From contig CM069876.1 of assembly GCA_036172665.1 (NCBI GenBank), positions 5,332,001-5,396,000 on the forward strand: a stretch of DNA of 64,000 nt, in the 5' to 3' direction. The notes beneath the pieces were generated by a model. That model did no database searches. It saw only the letters and a program-made list of their open reading frames with translations, and was not told where the DNA came from. The stretch's first letter is position 1. Each line of letters opens with the position of its first letter. Positions 21,393 to 31,410 of the stretch are shown piece by piece. The stretch is from Prosopocoilus inquinatus (taxonomy: Eukaryota > Arthropoda > Insecta > Coleoptera > Lucanidae). A program made the translations under genes and the position numbers.

Positions 21393-21578
21393 ATGAATCC
21401 TGATAAAAGTTACACGAAGGAAATTAAATCACTTAATAAAGATCCGACGAAGTACATAAATTCATATACCTCATTACCTAAACTACCAATAAATAAAATT
21501 CTATTCATCACAAACCTTTCAAAATTCGAGAACATTATAACAAATTCATTTGACTATATAGTATTTGTAAAAAAATAA
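21393..21578 (+). CDS. Hypothetical 61-residue protein
   Basis: Not recognised. A short Lys/Asn/Ile-rich ORF with an ATG at 21393, about 70 bp beyond a TATATATAG. Composition simply follows the AT-rich DNA, so it may be chance. It is listed because it lies in the same AT-rich block as the motif array and the gene pair at 26.1-27.1 kb. Confidence 0.25.
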   Translation: MNPDKSYTKEIKSLNKDPTKYINSYTSLPKLPINKILFITNLSKFENIITNSFDYIVFVKK

Positions 21579-21698
21579 GAAATATAAAATAAATAAAAAG
21601 TATATAGATAAAATGAATACTCTGTTTAATTATATTATTGGGTATCAAATTATGAAAAAAGAGAAGTTCCTTCCAATCATAAACATTAAATATGGAAA

Positions 21699-22126
21699 AA
21701 TTTTGTGCAAATCGTTTTTGATTGCAGTGAAAACCTCGAGCAGCCTCTGTACAGCTGTTATTAGCCCTGCTTGGGGCTTCTTCGGCAGAGACGTAGCCTG
21801 ACATTCACTGCAAACAAAAACGACTTGCCCAATTTATTCGCAATTGCGATGTAAGAGTGATGAACAGATAAAATAGCGACATCTTACGATCGCTTTTTGA
21901 CCTGACATTGCAGTAGGATAGACAAATTGAAGCGGGATTTGCTCCTAATAAGCCCCCCATGTAAGGCGGCCGTGCCTGCTGTCAAAGCATAATGAAAGTT
22001 TTTAGAAAAATTTTGTGCAAATCGTTTTTGATTGTAGTGAAAACCTCGAGCAACCTCTTCAATTTGTCTATCCTACTGCAATGTCAGGTCAAAAAGCGAT
22101 CGTAAGATGTCGCTGTTTTATCTGTT
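21699..22126. mobile_element. Retrozyme-like element, copy 2
   Basis: A 428-bp insertion flanked by a perfect 15-bp direct repeat CATTAAATATGGAAA (21684-21698, 22127-22141). It shares the GTGCAAATCGTTTTTGATTG and CCTCGAGCAGCCTCTG blocks with copy 3. The minus-strand ribozyme (about 21748-21786) is degenerate: CTGCCGA in place of CTGANGA, and TAATAAC in place of GAAAC. Its 3' part contains an inverted copy of 21847-21930 (at 22057-22126). It interrupts the ORF starting at 21613, which would otherwise end soon after. Confidence 0.7.
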
Positions 22127-22567
22127 CATTAAATATGGAAATTAAAAATAAACCACAAAAATGGATTTTTTTCTGACGTCGAAATCAAATTGTATACCAA
22201 TATAAATGTTAATCTATTAAACTTAAATAACACACCTTATATTTTCACAAACAATATTATATTAACTATATGTACATTTCATGTGCACTGCACACATCGT
22301 CAGTAGTTACTATTAAATTTTAATATTTACTAAGCTTCTCATTTAATTTTTTGTTGCATTCATTATCTGAAATTAAAAAGAATTATAAATTAGAAAATTA
22401 TACAATGCTTGTGCTGTCATCTAGTGGTTAGAAGCTAAACAAATGTAACGATTCTTTAAATTTAGATTCATGGGTTGTCTTTTATCAACTGAATCTAATA
22501 GGTGCCCCTGGTCATTATTTTTTTACCATTAGACCCATAGATAAATTAGGCCTATGCCATTAGACAC

Positions 22568-23295
22568 CAGTGTTGCCAGAGGTGGTGATTTATCACTAGA
22601 TCTGGAGATTTTTGTTATTCGTTAATTACCTGGTGATTATTTTTAGAAACTCAGGATTATCTCGCGCTTTTTCATAAAATATAAATAAGAAGAAATTTAT
22701 AACATTAAAATTATTTTAAGTTTCAATGATAAGAGTTGAGACGTGTCTTTTTGCGATATCGAATATCGAGCATCTGTCAACAATGTCAACCGTCAGTGGT
22801 TTTCCCGTCATTTTAAAAATATTTGCAAGAACGCACGTTTTCTTCGTAAATTGTAAACTCTTGTACAAATTCATCAATTTTTTAGTTGTGTTAGAATTGG
22901 AAAATTTAAACACAGGCAACATTTTACAATCGAAAGCAAAAAAGTACATTGCAATTACAGTTTTCTGTAATTTTTCAAACACGATATCACAGGTGACACT
23001 TAAAAAAATTCTAAGCTTTCAGATTTGACAAGTTCACAACTTTTGTAAGATCTATGAAATCAATCGCATTTAAATACCATTTTGAGAAAGAAAAATTACA
23101 GAAAACTGTAATCGATTTTTTTTTAACATTTTGTACCTAAATTTAATAAAACAATTTTAAAGCGTCAATAAAATGTCAAAAATTTTAATGAACGACAAAT
23201 TAGTACAAAAAAATAAACTGGCGATTTTCAGTTGTAACTGGTGTCTTTTTGTCAGCCAATCTGGTGACTTAAATTTTGATTGTCTGGCAACACCG
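22568..23295. mobile_element. Non-autonomous hAT element with 8-bp target duplication
   Basis: 728 bp with inverted ends CAGTGTTGCCAGA and CGGTGTTGCCAGA (complement at right), flanked by a perfect TTAGACAC (22560-22567, 23296-23303). The 8-bp duplication is diagnostic of the hAT superfamily. An 88-codon minus-strand frame (22982-22716) with no recognised domain may be a transposase remnant. Confidence 0.85.
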
Positions 23296-23381
23296 TTAGA
23301 CACTGTGGCCAGCTGTGGGTAAGTTAAAAATAAATTATTTCTTATATTTAGCGGTTATGGTTGTGTTTTGTTTATGTAAAC

Positions 23382-26055
23382 CAGTGTCTCGCAAACTTTT
23401 TTAGTCTGCGGCACGCTAACTGAGGAATTTTTTTTCCGCGGCACACTAAGCTAAATAAATTTTCGGAAGAAAACGTATATTTAAAAATAATTAAAAAAAT
23501 TTGTTTTACAAATAGGTACATTAATTAATATTTGGTACAATAGAAAGGAACGTATTTTTATTTTAAGCTTAATGTGATGGATGGGCTTGTTTCTGGGAAC
23601 AAATTTGCATTATTCGTGGTTCGAAGTTGGACAAACACACTCGCATCTCTCCATCAATCATCTGAAGTCGCTCACGTTTTTTAGATTTAATTTCAGTCAA
23701 TGAAGAAAATGCAATTTCGCAGAGATAAGAGGAGCCAAATGGTAACAAACTTCGAAGAGCTCTCATGCTCAATTCTGGATATTGATTTTGAAGAGAGATC
23801 CAAAACGTTGATAACTCGAGTTCTGCGAAAGAAGCTTTGTGCACCAAATCATTCTTCAGGTCGATAAAATCCTCTTCTTCTTTTATTGAGAATGAGCTGT
23901 CCGTGCAACCTACAAAGGGGTTGACCACCCATTCGTCTTTTTTCGAATTCAGAGATGGAAAATATTTGACGAATGAAGAGGACAGATTTTCAAATGTAGT
24001 TTGAATTTCTTTTGATATTTTATGTTTAATTGTTGATGTATTGACAGTTGGAAGAAAGTCAAATTGCAAATTTTTAGATTTTTGCAACCACAGTTTCAGT
24101 TTTTCTTCAAAAGCCTTGAGTTTTCCGATAATGCTAATGATGTTTTCTTTGGCTCCTTGGATGCTCATATTCAGTTTATTCAATTTTTCAAAAATGTCAT
24201 TCAGGAACGAAACTTCAAGCCACCAAATATCGTCATGCAGAAAATCGACTTTATCAGTATTGTCTGTCTCGAAAAATGAAACAATTTCTGCTCGCAAAAG
24301 TATCACTCGTTCGAGAACTTTTCCTTTCGAGAGCCACCTCACTTCAGTATGATACAACAAACCTTTATGATCGGAATCCATTGCTTCACATAATGATGCA
24401 AAAATTCTTGTTCGGAGTGCGTTTGACTTAATATAGTTGACGATCTTAATGACTTCCTTCATTGTTTGGCAGAGTTTTTCCGGAAGGGCTTTTGTTACCA
24501 ATACCTCTCGATGAATCATACAACGCACAATTTTCACATTCGGATTAATTTTCAACACATGAGCGACGAATCCTTTTTTGCGGCCTTGCATTGAAGGTGC
24601 GCCATCGGTACAGACACTGATACAGTTTTCCCATTTAATTCCTCTTAATTCAATATTTTTATTTACCAGTTCGAAAACGTCCTGTCCTGTGGTATTTTGC
24701 TTCAGCTCCGAACAAAAGAAAAACTGATTTTGAATCGATCCGTCTTTAATAATACGGAGAAATGCTAATAGTTGAGCTTTATTACTAATATCGGTAGATT
24801 CGTCGACTTGAAGAGCCCATAAATTCGACATTTTGTCTTGATTATTCGCAAAATGCTCTTTGAGTTGTAGATCAATATCATCGGACATACTTTGAATTCT
24901 ACGCGCAATTGTATCACCTGATAACGGTATTACTTTTACACGTTCAACAGCTTGTGTTCCAATCATGGCTTTAACAGCTATTTCCAACGAAGGCAAAATG
25001 ATATTTTCAGCATCAGCATGAGGCTTTTTCTTTTTTGCTAATAGTTGGGCAATTTTATAGCTTGCGATTTGAGCTTTTTCTGGTACCGTACATAAATTTT
25101 TGAATCGTTTGGCTTGGTTGTATAATTGTGAACGAAGGTTCTCGAAATAAGATTTCTCCTTGTTTATGTACAATGGATGTTTTTTTTCAAAATGTCGTCT
25201 AAGTTTACTCGGAACCATCGCTTCATTGGAAAGAGTTGTAGAACACAACATGCAAACGGGCAAAGAATTATCTTCTTTGGACGGAATAAAAGCAAACTCT
25301 ATGTATTCATCATTGTATTTCCGCTTTGCTGAAACTGTTGAAGATGTGACCTTTGCTTTTTTGGAAGTTTTGTCAGAGTCCGGAGTTTTGGAACTCTTTG
25401 TTTTGATAACGTATTTGTCCATATTGGGAATGTAATTAAGTAACAAGTAAGTAACTGAAATGAATACCATCTTATATTCAATATTGTAAGAAAAAGAATT
25501 AAAAAAGTATCAACGCCTGTTTAAGAAGTATGTAACTAGTTTATTAATTATATTAAGAATAAATATAGTTAATAAACATGGTCACTATTTAATTATTTGC
25601 ACTCACCTTGATAATAAAGAAAATCTAACACAAACACGTGGTAAAAATAAAAAATGAGAACACAATCTAGCAAACGCAACAATATTCGTAAAACGAAACA
25701 CACAATGAGAATTTTTGAGGGGAATTGAAAAGTCACGCCACGGAGCGAAATGAAGCGTTGTCAAGCGGTACGTTGAGTGGGGGAAAATTCACGCCAGTGC
25801 CTCTCTAACCAATTCACCCTCACTTGTGCATCTTGTTGTTACGACAAAGTTTGGGAGGGCAAATACGAGTACCTGTGTTCTGGCTAATTTAGTTAAAGTT
25901 AAATGACTACTTTTTGGGTAATTTTATAGTTATCAGAAATTGGTTTTTAGATTAATCTCAGAATATCTAGTGCAACTTGGAAAATCTTTTGCGGCACACT
26001 TAACATTCTCCCGCGGCACACCAGTGTGCCGCGGCACACAGTTTGCGAGACACTG
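23382..26055 (-). mobile_element. Autonomous-looking hAT transposon
   Basis: 2674 bp with inverted ends CAGTGTCTCGCAAACT, subterminal GCGGCACAC-type repeats at both ends, and a perfect 8-bp target duplication ATGTAAAC (23374-23381, 26056-26063). It contains one long intact ORF on the minus strand. It inserted 70 bp upstream of the unknown gene at 26131. Confidence 0.93.
23569..25422 (-). CDS. hAT transposase (BED finger, Buster-like)
   Basis: 617 residues from the ATG at 25422; an in-frame ATG at 25470 would add 16 hydrophobic residues, less likely. A BED-type zinc finger (C57, C60, H77, H82) binds DNA. The RNase H-like core shows Asp in QVDESTD (about 207) and CTDGAPSMQG (about 273). The hAT dimerisation region is near the C-terminus (PELSMRALRSLLPFGSSYLC). 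The wording resembles ZBED/SCAND3-type Buster transposases. There are no stops or frameshifts and the length is normal, so it could be active. Confidence 0.9.
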   Translation of the reverse strand: MDKYVIKTKSSKTPDSDKTSKKAKVTSSTVSAKRKYNDEYIEFAFIPSKEDNSLPVCMLCSTTLSNEAMVPSKLRRHFEKKHPLYINKEKSYFENLRSQLYNQAKRFKNLCTVPEKAQIASYKIAQLLAKKKKPHADAENIILPSLEIAVKAMIGTQAVERVKVIPLSGDTIARRIQSMSDDIDLQLKEHFANNQDKMSNLWALQVDESTDISNKAQLLAFLRIIKDGSIQNQFFFCSELKQNTTGQDVFELVNKNIELRGIKWENCISVCTDGAPSMQGRKKGFVAHVLKINPNVKIVRCMIHREVLVTKALPEKLCQTMKEVIKIVNYIKSNALRTRIFASLCEAMDSDHKGLLYHTEVRWLSKGKVLERVILLRAEIVSFFETDNTDKVDFLHDDIWWLEVSFLNDIFEKLNKLNMSIQGAKENIISIIGKLKAFEEKLKLWLQKSKNLQFDFLPTVNTSTIKHKISKEIQTTFENLSSSFVKYFPSLNSKKDEWVVNPFVGCTDSSFSIKEEEDFIDLKNDLVHKASFAELELSTFWISLQNQYPELSMRALRSLLPFGSSYLCEIAFSSLTEIKSKKRERLQMIDGEMRVCLSNFEPRIMQICSQKQAHPSH

Positions 26056-26076
26056 ATGTAAACTATGTGCGTAAAT

Positions 26077-26084
26077 TATAAAAA
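26077..26084 (+). promoter_or_regulatory. TATA-box candidate for the gene at 26131
   Basis: TATAAAAA 47 bp before the ATG, with TTCATTAG (initiator-like) about 22 bp downstream. It lies only 14 bp inside the flank of the hAT target duplication. Confidence 0.4.
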
Positions 26085-26130
26085 TCGATTTTACAGTTCA
26101 TTAGTTGTTTATCCCGCGATTCTCTAAAGC

Positions 26131-26550
26131 ATGGACGAACCAAAGAGACTAAGCCTCGACATGTACCCAAACTTACCACAGGGTAAATCTATTTGAATAT
26201 TTTAATGGCAATTTTTTGAAAATTATGTATTTTCAGGTATATTTGAATGCATGATTGGATGCGTTGCAACTTCCACCAACTCAACAACCCACGCGAGAAC
26301 AGTATTTAACATGTACTGCCCAGTAAAATTTACAATTAAAGATGTAATACCAGTGTGCTGTATTAAACAATTAATAGATACCAGATGTCGGTGGATTGTT
26401 GTTTATGAATTCTCCGGAGATGCTCTCACAGCTAGTGATACCGATGCATTTACGGGTTTGATACCTCCAGGATTATTTGTGATGGAGTATAGTTCAGATA
26501 AACAACAAAATGTAACCGTAATATATGGTGCTCATTGTTGCATATGTTAA
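26131..26550 (+). CDS. Unrecognised spliced gene, 121 residues
   Basis: I do not recognise this protein. Exon 1 (26131-26182: MDEPKRLSLDMYPNLPQ) and exon 2 (26237-26550) are separated by a 54-bp intron with GTAAAT donor and TTTTCAG acceptor; the phase (1) matches. The intron contains a stop, so splicing is needed to join the parts. The protein is Cys-rich (eight Cys, ending HCCIC) and Thr/Ser-rich, with no signal peptide or membrane span. Codon use is more balanced than in the surrounding DNA, which supports real coding. AATAAA follows at 26591. A second ORF starts 90 bp downstream, same strand, suggesting a two-gene cassette. A virus-derived or element-encoded origin is possible but unproven. 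Confidence 0.6.
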
Positions 26551-26639
26551 GTATTCATAGTTTTGTTTATATTAACCAATTTATCACAATTAATAAATAT
26601 AGGTATATTTTTCCATTGATACTGATTTTTTGCATATAA

Positions 26640-27061
26640 ATGACTATTACAATAAAAAAAGGTTCATCAATAATTTTACAAGACAAATCAAAAATAGTTG
26701 ATGGTGGTGAAATACATGATGGTTTTATAAACTTTTTAATTCTTATATTAGCTGCAGCAGCTGGACCAGTATTAGCAAATATTTTAAACAATGTTGTTGA
26801 TGTAATTGATGACAAAATAAAAGGTGAAGCATTAACAGTAGAAATTCGAGGTCAGCCACCCATTCCTTTAAAGAAAACCTTGTCGCAGAAAGATAAAGAC
26901 ATAATAGAAAAAAATATTAGAGCTCTCATGAATATAACTAACAAAGAGGATTCAGATTGCGATGACGATATACAATTATTATGTTTTGATAAAAGTAAAC
27001 AACTAGAAAATATTAATCCAACAGAAGAAATTAAAAAAATTATTAAATATACAAGATCCTA
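26640..27061 (+). CDS. Unrecognised 140-residue protein with hydrophobic segment
   Basis: Not recognised. ATG at 26640, TAG at 27060-27062. One hydrophobic segment (about residues 29-48: FINFLILILAAAAGPVLANI) could be a membrane span or membrane-active helix. It is followed by an acidic, Lys-rich C-terminal half. The N-terminus is Lys/Ile-rich with no signal peptide. It is the second gene of the pair with 26131-26550. It ends 13 bp before the TAGGCGCC terminus of the next element. Confidence 0.55.
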
Positions 27062-27239
27062 GATTATTTGAAACCATAGGCGCCGGATTTTGTTAATATA
27101 GTCGGGTGCAATTTTTGTCGATAGTTCAGTTTATAATATGTATAATACATATAATTTGTTAACAAATGAAAAGACCACTGCCGGTGTTACCTTATGAAAA
27201 ATACAACTGACAACGGCGTCCTACTTAGAAACTCGATAA

Positions 27240-27494
27240 CAAGTTTGAATCTGGATGCTGTAGTTGTTGCAACAAATACCTCAGCTTTGAATTATTGATA
27301 TGATAGTTCTCCTGCAAGTAACTGCAAATCAATGAAAACGAAATATAAAAATAGTTTAATTCGAAGGGAAAAGGAAATTACCAATCTGAACTGAAATTTC
27401 ATAGAGAGTAGGAATTAATCCGTTTGCAAAAGAACGTCTGTCTTTAAATCTAAACGCGTTTGGACCACGTTTTTGGGAGCAAAAGAAAGCACCT
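27240..27494. mobile_element. AGGTGCTTTCTTTCG MITE, decayed copy
   Basis: It shares internal blocks (GTTTGAATCTGG, GTTGCAACAAA, ATTAATCCGTTTGCAAAAGA) with 27600-27905. Its right end AAAGAAAGCACCT is intact and its left end is lost. Confidence 0.65.
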
Positions 27495-27599
27495 AATAAA
27501 GTGACAAGTATAAGAAATAAATGACAAGGTTATGAGTTCTGAACTTTTAATAATTACGATAAATTAATGGTTGATGAGTGTTTGGTTCATTTTAACAGT

Positions 27600-27905
27600 A
27601 AGTGCTTTCTTTCGCTTAAAAATTTGAATCTGGTTTCGAATATTTCGAAACTGGATTCCGTACAAGTTGCAACAAAACACCTCAGATTTGAATTATTGAC
27701 TGACAATTCGTCTACAAATAACAGCAATTCGGTCCAAACCAGTCCAAACAAAACATAAAAATAGTTTGATTCGAAGAGGAAAGGGAATTATCGATTCGGA
27801 CTGAAATTTCAAAGAAAGTGGGGATTAATCCGTTTGCAAAAGAACATCTGTCTTTTAAACTAAACACGTTTGGACCAAGTTTTTCTAAGTGAAAGAAAGC
27901 ACCTA
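27600..27905. mobile_element. AGGTGCTTTCTTTCG MITE, full copy
   Basis: About 305 bp with inverted ends AAGTGCTTTCTTTCGCTT and AAGTGAAAGAAAGCACCT. Part of a three-copy family in this window (also 27240-27494, 41856-42074). Non-coding. Confidence 0.75.
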
Positions 27906-28039
27906 GTGAAAAGGTTTTTTTTTTCATTTGCATGGCAATGAAAAGGATAAGTATTTAAATTGATTTGCAAATACCTCGACATGGCATGACACGAAACTTC
28001 AAATATCTTAGTATCAGGAAGGAGGAAAGAGAACTCTTT

Positions 28040-28255
28040 CCTCATCCCTGCTTAGTATTTTGATAATATTTTACAGGGGAATTGTGTTTTATAACAACAT
28101 CATGCAACAGGTGGTGGTTTTTTGATTCGTGAACAAATAATATAATTTGTTCACAAATTTAAAGACCACTGGCGGCGTTGCCTTGTAAAAAATACAACCG
28201 GCAATAGTGTCCTGGTTAAAAATTTGATGACAAAATTGGCAAGTGTTTGAAATAA
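28040..28255. repeat. Dispersed repeat blocks
   Basis: 28040-28135 matches 33040-33120 (AACAACATCATGCAACAG-type block, then GGTGGTGGTTTTTT). 28140-28255 matches 27160-27245 (AATTTGTTCACAAAT-type block, AAAGACCACTGGCGG). This indicates repeated use of one older element. Confidence 0.6.
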
Positions 28256-28456
28256 ACGATAAGGTTTTATTTTTATTTTATTTTATTTTATTTTTATTAT
28301 ATTCGGGAAACCAACAGGACAATGTCCCAATAACGGTTCCCACGAAAGAACAAAATACATAATACAAAACATATAGGTATCATGAACCATACACATGTAG
28401 TTATGAAGCTGACGTACAAGAGAAGGATGAATGAAAGAATGAATGAATGAATGAAA

Positions 28457-31367
28457 TTATGTATGTTTCAATATTTGGTGTACACTAGAGATCAATTTAG
28501 GCAGCCCGACATGGAAAATGTCTACATCATTCGCAACTCGATTGAAAGAATGACATAATCTGTAAATTGGTGAATTTGTACCAATATTCGTCCTTTGACT
28601 GTCAATATAAAAAGTCAGCGGATACCTAGATTCACATCTCGGTACGCAAAAATTTAACCTTGACAGCAGCTCTTGGCAATCGATGTAATTATTTATTACT
28701 TTAAAAATAAATATTATATCCGCAGCAACGCGCCTCTGTTCCAGAGAGAGAAGATTGTATTTTCTCAATGACATTGTGTACGAGGGACTTGGATTTTCAT
28801 GAGAAAACCTGTATTCTAAAAATTTTAAAAATTTCTTTTGCACACTTTCTAATCTATTTATATAAACATTATATTGAGGAGTCCAGATAATGGAGCAATA
28901 CTGCAAATTACTAAGTACGAGAGATTTATAAAGGTGTATAATAGAGTGTAAATCGGTAAAAGGCTTGGTGATTCTACATATAAAACCGAACATTTTGAAA
29001 GCTTTTCTGGTTATTAAATCTATATGATATTGGAAACTCAATTTGGAATCAAAAATAACCCCAAGGTCTTTAATTTGAGATACTTTGGTTAAGGGTATGT
29101 CATTAATTTTGTAAGTATAATCTATAAAATATTTTTTCCGAGTGACAGTGAGATGTTTACATTTAGTAATGTTTAAAAACAGTTTGTTTTTCCTGCAATA
29201 GTCTGCAAGGTTATTAATGTTTAATTGCATAGTTTAACCTCTAAAAAAAATTTAAGATCGTCAGCATAAAGCAGGAAATTGCAGGAATTTAGTACATTTC
29301 CAATATCATTTATAAAAAGTGTAAATAAACTGGGTCCTAGATGAGAGCCTTGCGGCACTCCAGATAAAATTTTCACAGGATTTGATTTACATCCATTAAT
29401 CACCACAGCTTGGGTCCTATGATACAGATATGATTTTATCCAACGGAGAAGGTTTCCATGAAAACCCAAGTAGTCCAGCTTTTGCAGAAGAATGCGATGA
29501 TTAATCTTATCAAATGCCTTTTGAAAATCGGTATAAATAACATCGACTTGACCAGAAGAATCTAGAATAGAATGAAGATATTCGTTATATAAAATTAAAT
29601 TGGTGGTTGACGATCTCCCTCTGCAAAAGCCGTGCTGCTGCGGAATCAATGACTGTTTAGTAGATTCGTAAATCATGTCATTCACAATCGACTCGAAAAT
29701 TTTTGCAAATATCGATAGTTTAGATATCGGTCTATAATTACTAACATCTGTTACAGGACCTTCCTTGTAAATGGGAGTAATGTAGGCATTTTTCCATATA
29801 TCGGGGAAAGTACATTCACGAAGTGATTTATTGTACAAGATTAAAAGTGGAAGTGATAAGCTATCAATACAAGATTTCACAAAATAAGGAGGAATATTGT
29901 CTGGACCGGACCCCTTATACACATTAAGTTTAGAAATCTTATTTTTAATAGAGGACAGGTTTAATTCATTAACGACAACAACATCACGGTAAGCGTAATT
30001 AAAATCTAAATCGGTATCGTAATTAGAAGAAGGTATGTCATTTTCAAAAACGGAAGAAAAATAGGTATTAAAGAAATTGGCAATTGAAGATTCGTCTGCT
30101 GCTATAATATTATTATATGACATTTGGGAAGGTAGAGAAGATCGTGAACGTTTAGAAGATACGTAAGACCAAAAATATTTGACATCTTTTTTTAAATTAT
30201 TCTGCACAGAGTCCATCCATTGTTTATGATCGGTTTTAATTGATTCTTTTAATCGTCGTCTGAGTAAGGCAAAGACTTCATAATCCGCGAATTGGCCGAA
30301 CTTTTTCCACTTCATATGAGCACGACGCTTCTCTTTATACATTTTAATGGTTGAAATTTTGTACCAGGCTGGAAATGCAGATTGACGCACTTTAATTTTA
30401 GGAATAAATTCATCAATAATGTTTTTATTCAAGTAAGCATAAAACACATCAACTGCTCTCTCAACAGGTAGACTATCTAGCATTGTATGCCACTCTACGT
30501 TAGATATTGCCTCATTAATAATTGAATAGTTAGCTTTACGAAAATTATACATTGTTCTAGAAGGTAATGAAAAATAAGAAATATTATCATTAAAGAAATC
30601 AAAAGTGAAAGACTTGTGATGGATATCTTCAGTACAAAGTGATTCCTGAGCTGGTTTTATGTTTGAAATTACTCTGTTGCATAAAATTAAATCTAATACA
30701 CGACCATTATGATTTGCTATATGGCAAAATTGGTTTATGTTTAAATAGGACAACATATCTATCAACACCGCTTCTCCGGAATCATTAGTTCTTGTATTAG
30801 GAATCAAGCAGCCATCTGAGGGAGTCCAGACAATATTTCCTTTGTTAAAATCCCCAACAACTAAAAATATTTCGTTAGTAAATTCATACATTAACCCAGG
30901 TTAATGTATGAATTTACTGTATGAATTATTTATGAATTTAATGTATGAATTATTTTACGATAACTTAGCCAGCTAAGTTATCGTAAAATAATTCATACTT
31001 TACACTTTCACTATTAGGAGGAAAGTAAACGCAACAAACGTTAATTTTGATGTTGGCTAAGGAAAAAGAAACCCAAAGATCTTCATTGCATGTGGACCAA
31101 TCGTCATGTAGAGATGCGTTAAAGTGAGAAAGTACTGCGATAAGGCAGCCACCTCCATCTTTTTTGGCAGAAGTTTCGGGACTTCGATCGCGACGTAACA
31201 CCTTATATCGACAGTCAAAAAGTTCACAACTGTTAATACCATCATTTAACCAGGTTTCTGTGCAAATTATCACCTCATAACTAGTAGTGATCACATTTTG
31301 AAAAAAAATCGTTAGTCTTTGTCTTCAGTCCACGGGTATTTTGGTAGTAGAATGATATTGAATCCAT
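28457..31367 (-). pseudogene. ORF2 endonuclease/reverse transcriptase
   Basis: It starts at the ATG at 31367 (MDSISFYYQNTRGLKTKTND, typical APE start). It shifts frame in a T-run near 31303, continues ICTETWLNDG and CCVYFPPNS, and is then interrupted by an inverted duplication at 30885-31000. From 30891 it resumes with FLVVGDFN. RT motifs follow: TDFQKAFD, SGVPQGSHLGPSLF and YADD. Another frameshift near 29225 separates the final RT/C-terminal frame (to 28457: ADYCRKNKLFLN, then IKDLGVIFDSKLSF). Two frameshifts and one structural break make it non-functional. Confidence 0.85.
30885..31000. repeat. Inverted duplication hairpins within ORF2
   Basis: GTATGAATTATTTTACGATA... at about 30941-30967 is followed at once by its complement (to 30998), copied from the ORF2 codons there. 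A second perfect palindrome (TAAATTCATACATTAACC, mirrored) lies at about 30883-30920. Together they read as a template-switch event. Confidence 0.7.
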
Positions 31368-31410
31368 GAATTGGAAGTATTAATATATAACAGGAAAAAA
31401 ATGGAGATCC

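Noticed and set aside
21613..21801. 62-residue ORF as a protein
   Set aside because: It runs from unassigned sequence into the ribozyme element; without the insertion it would stop after about 29 codons.
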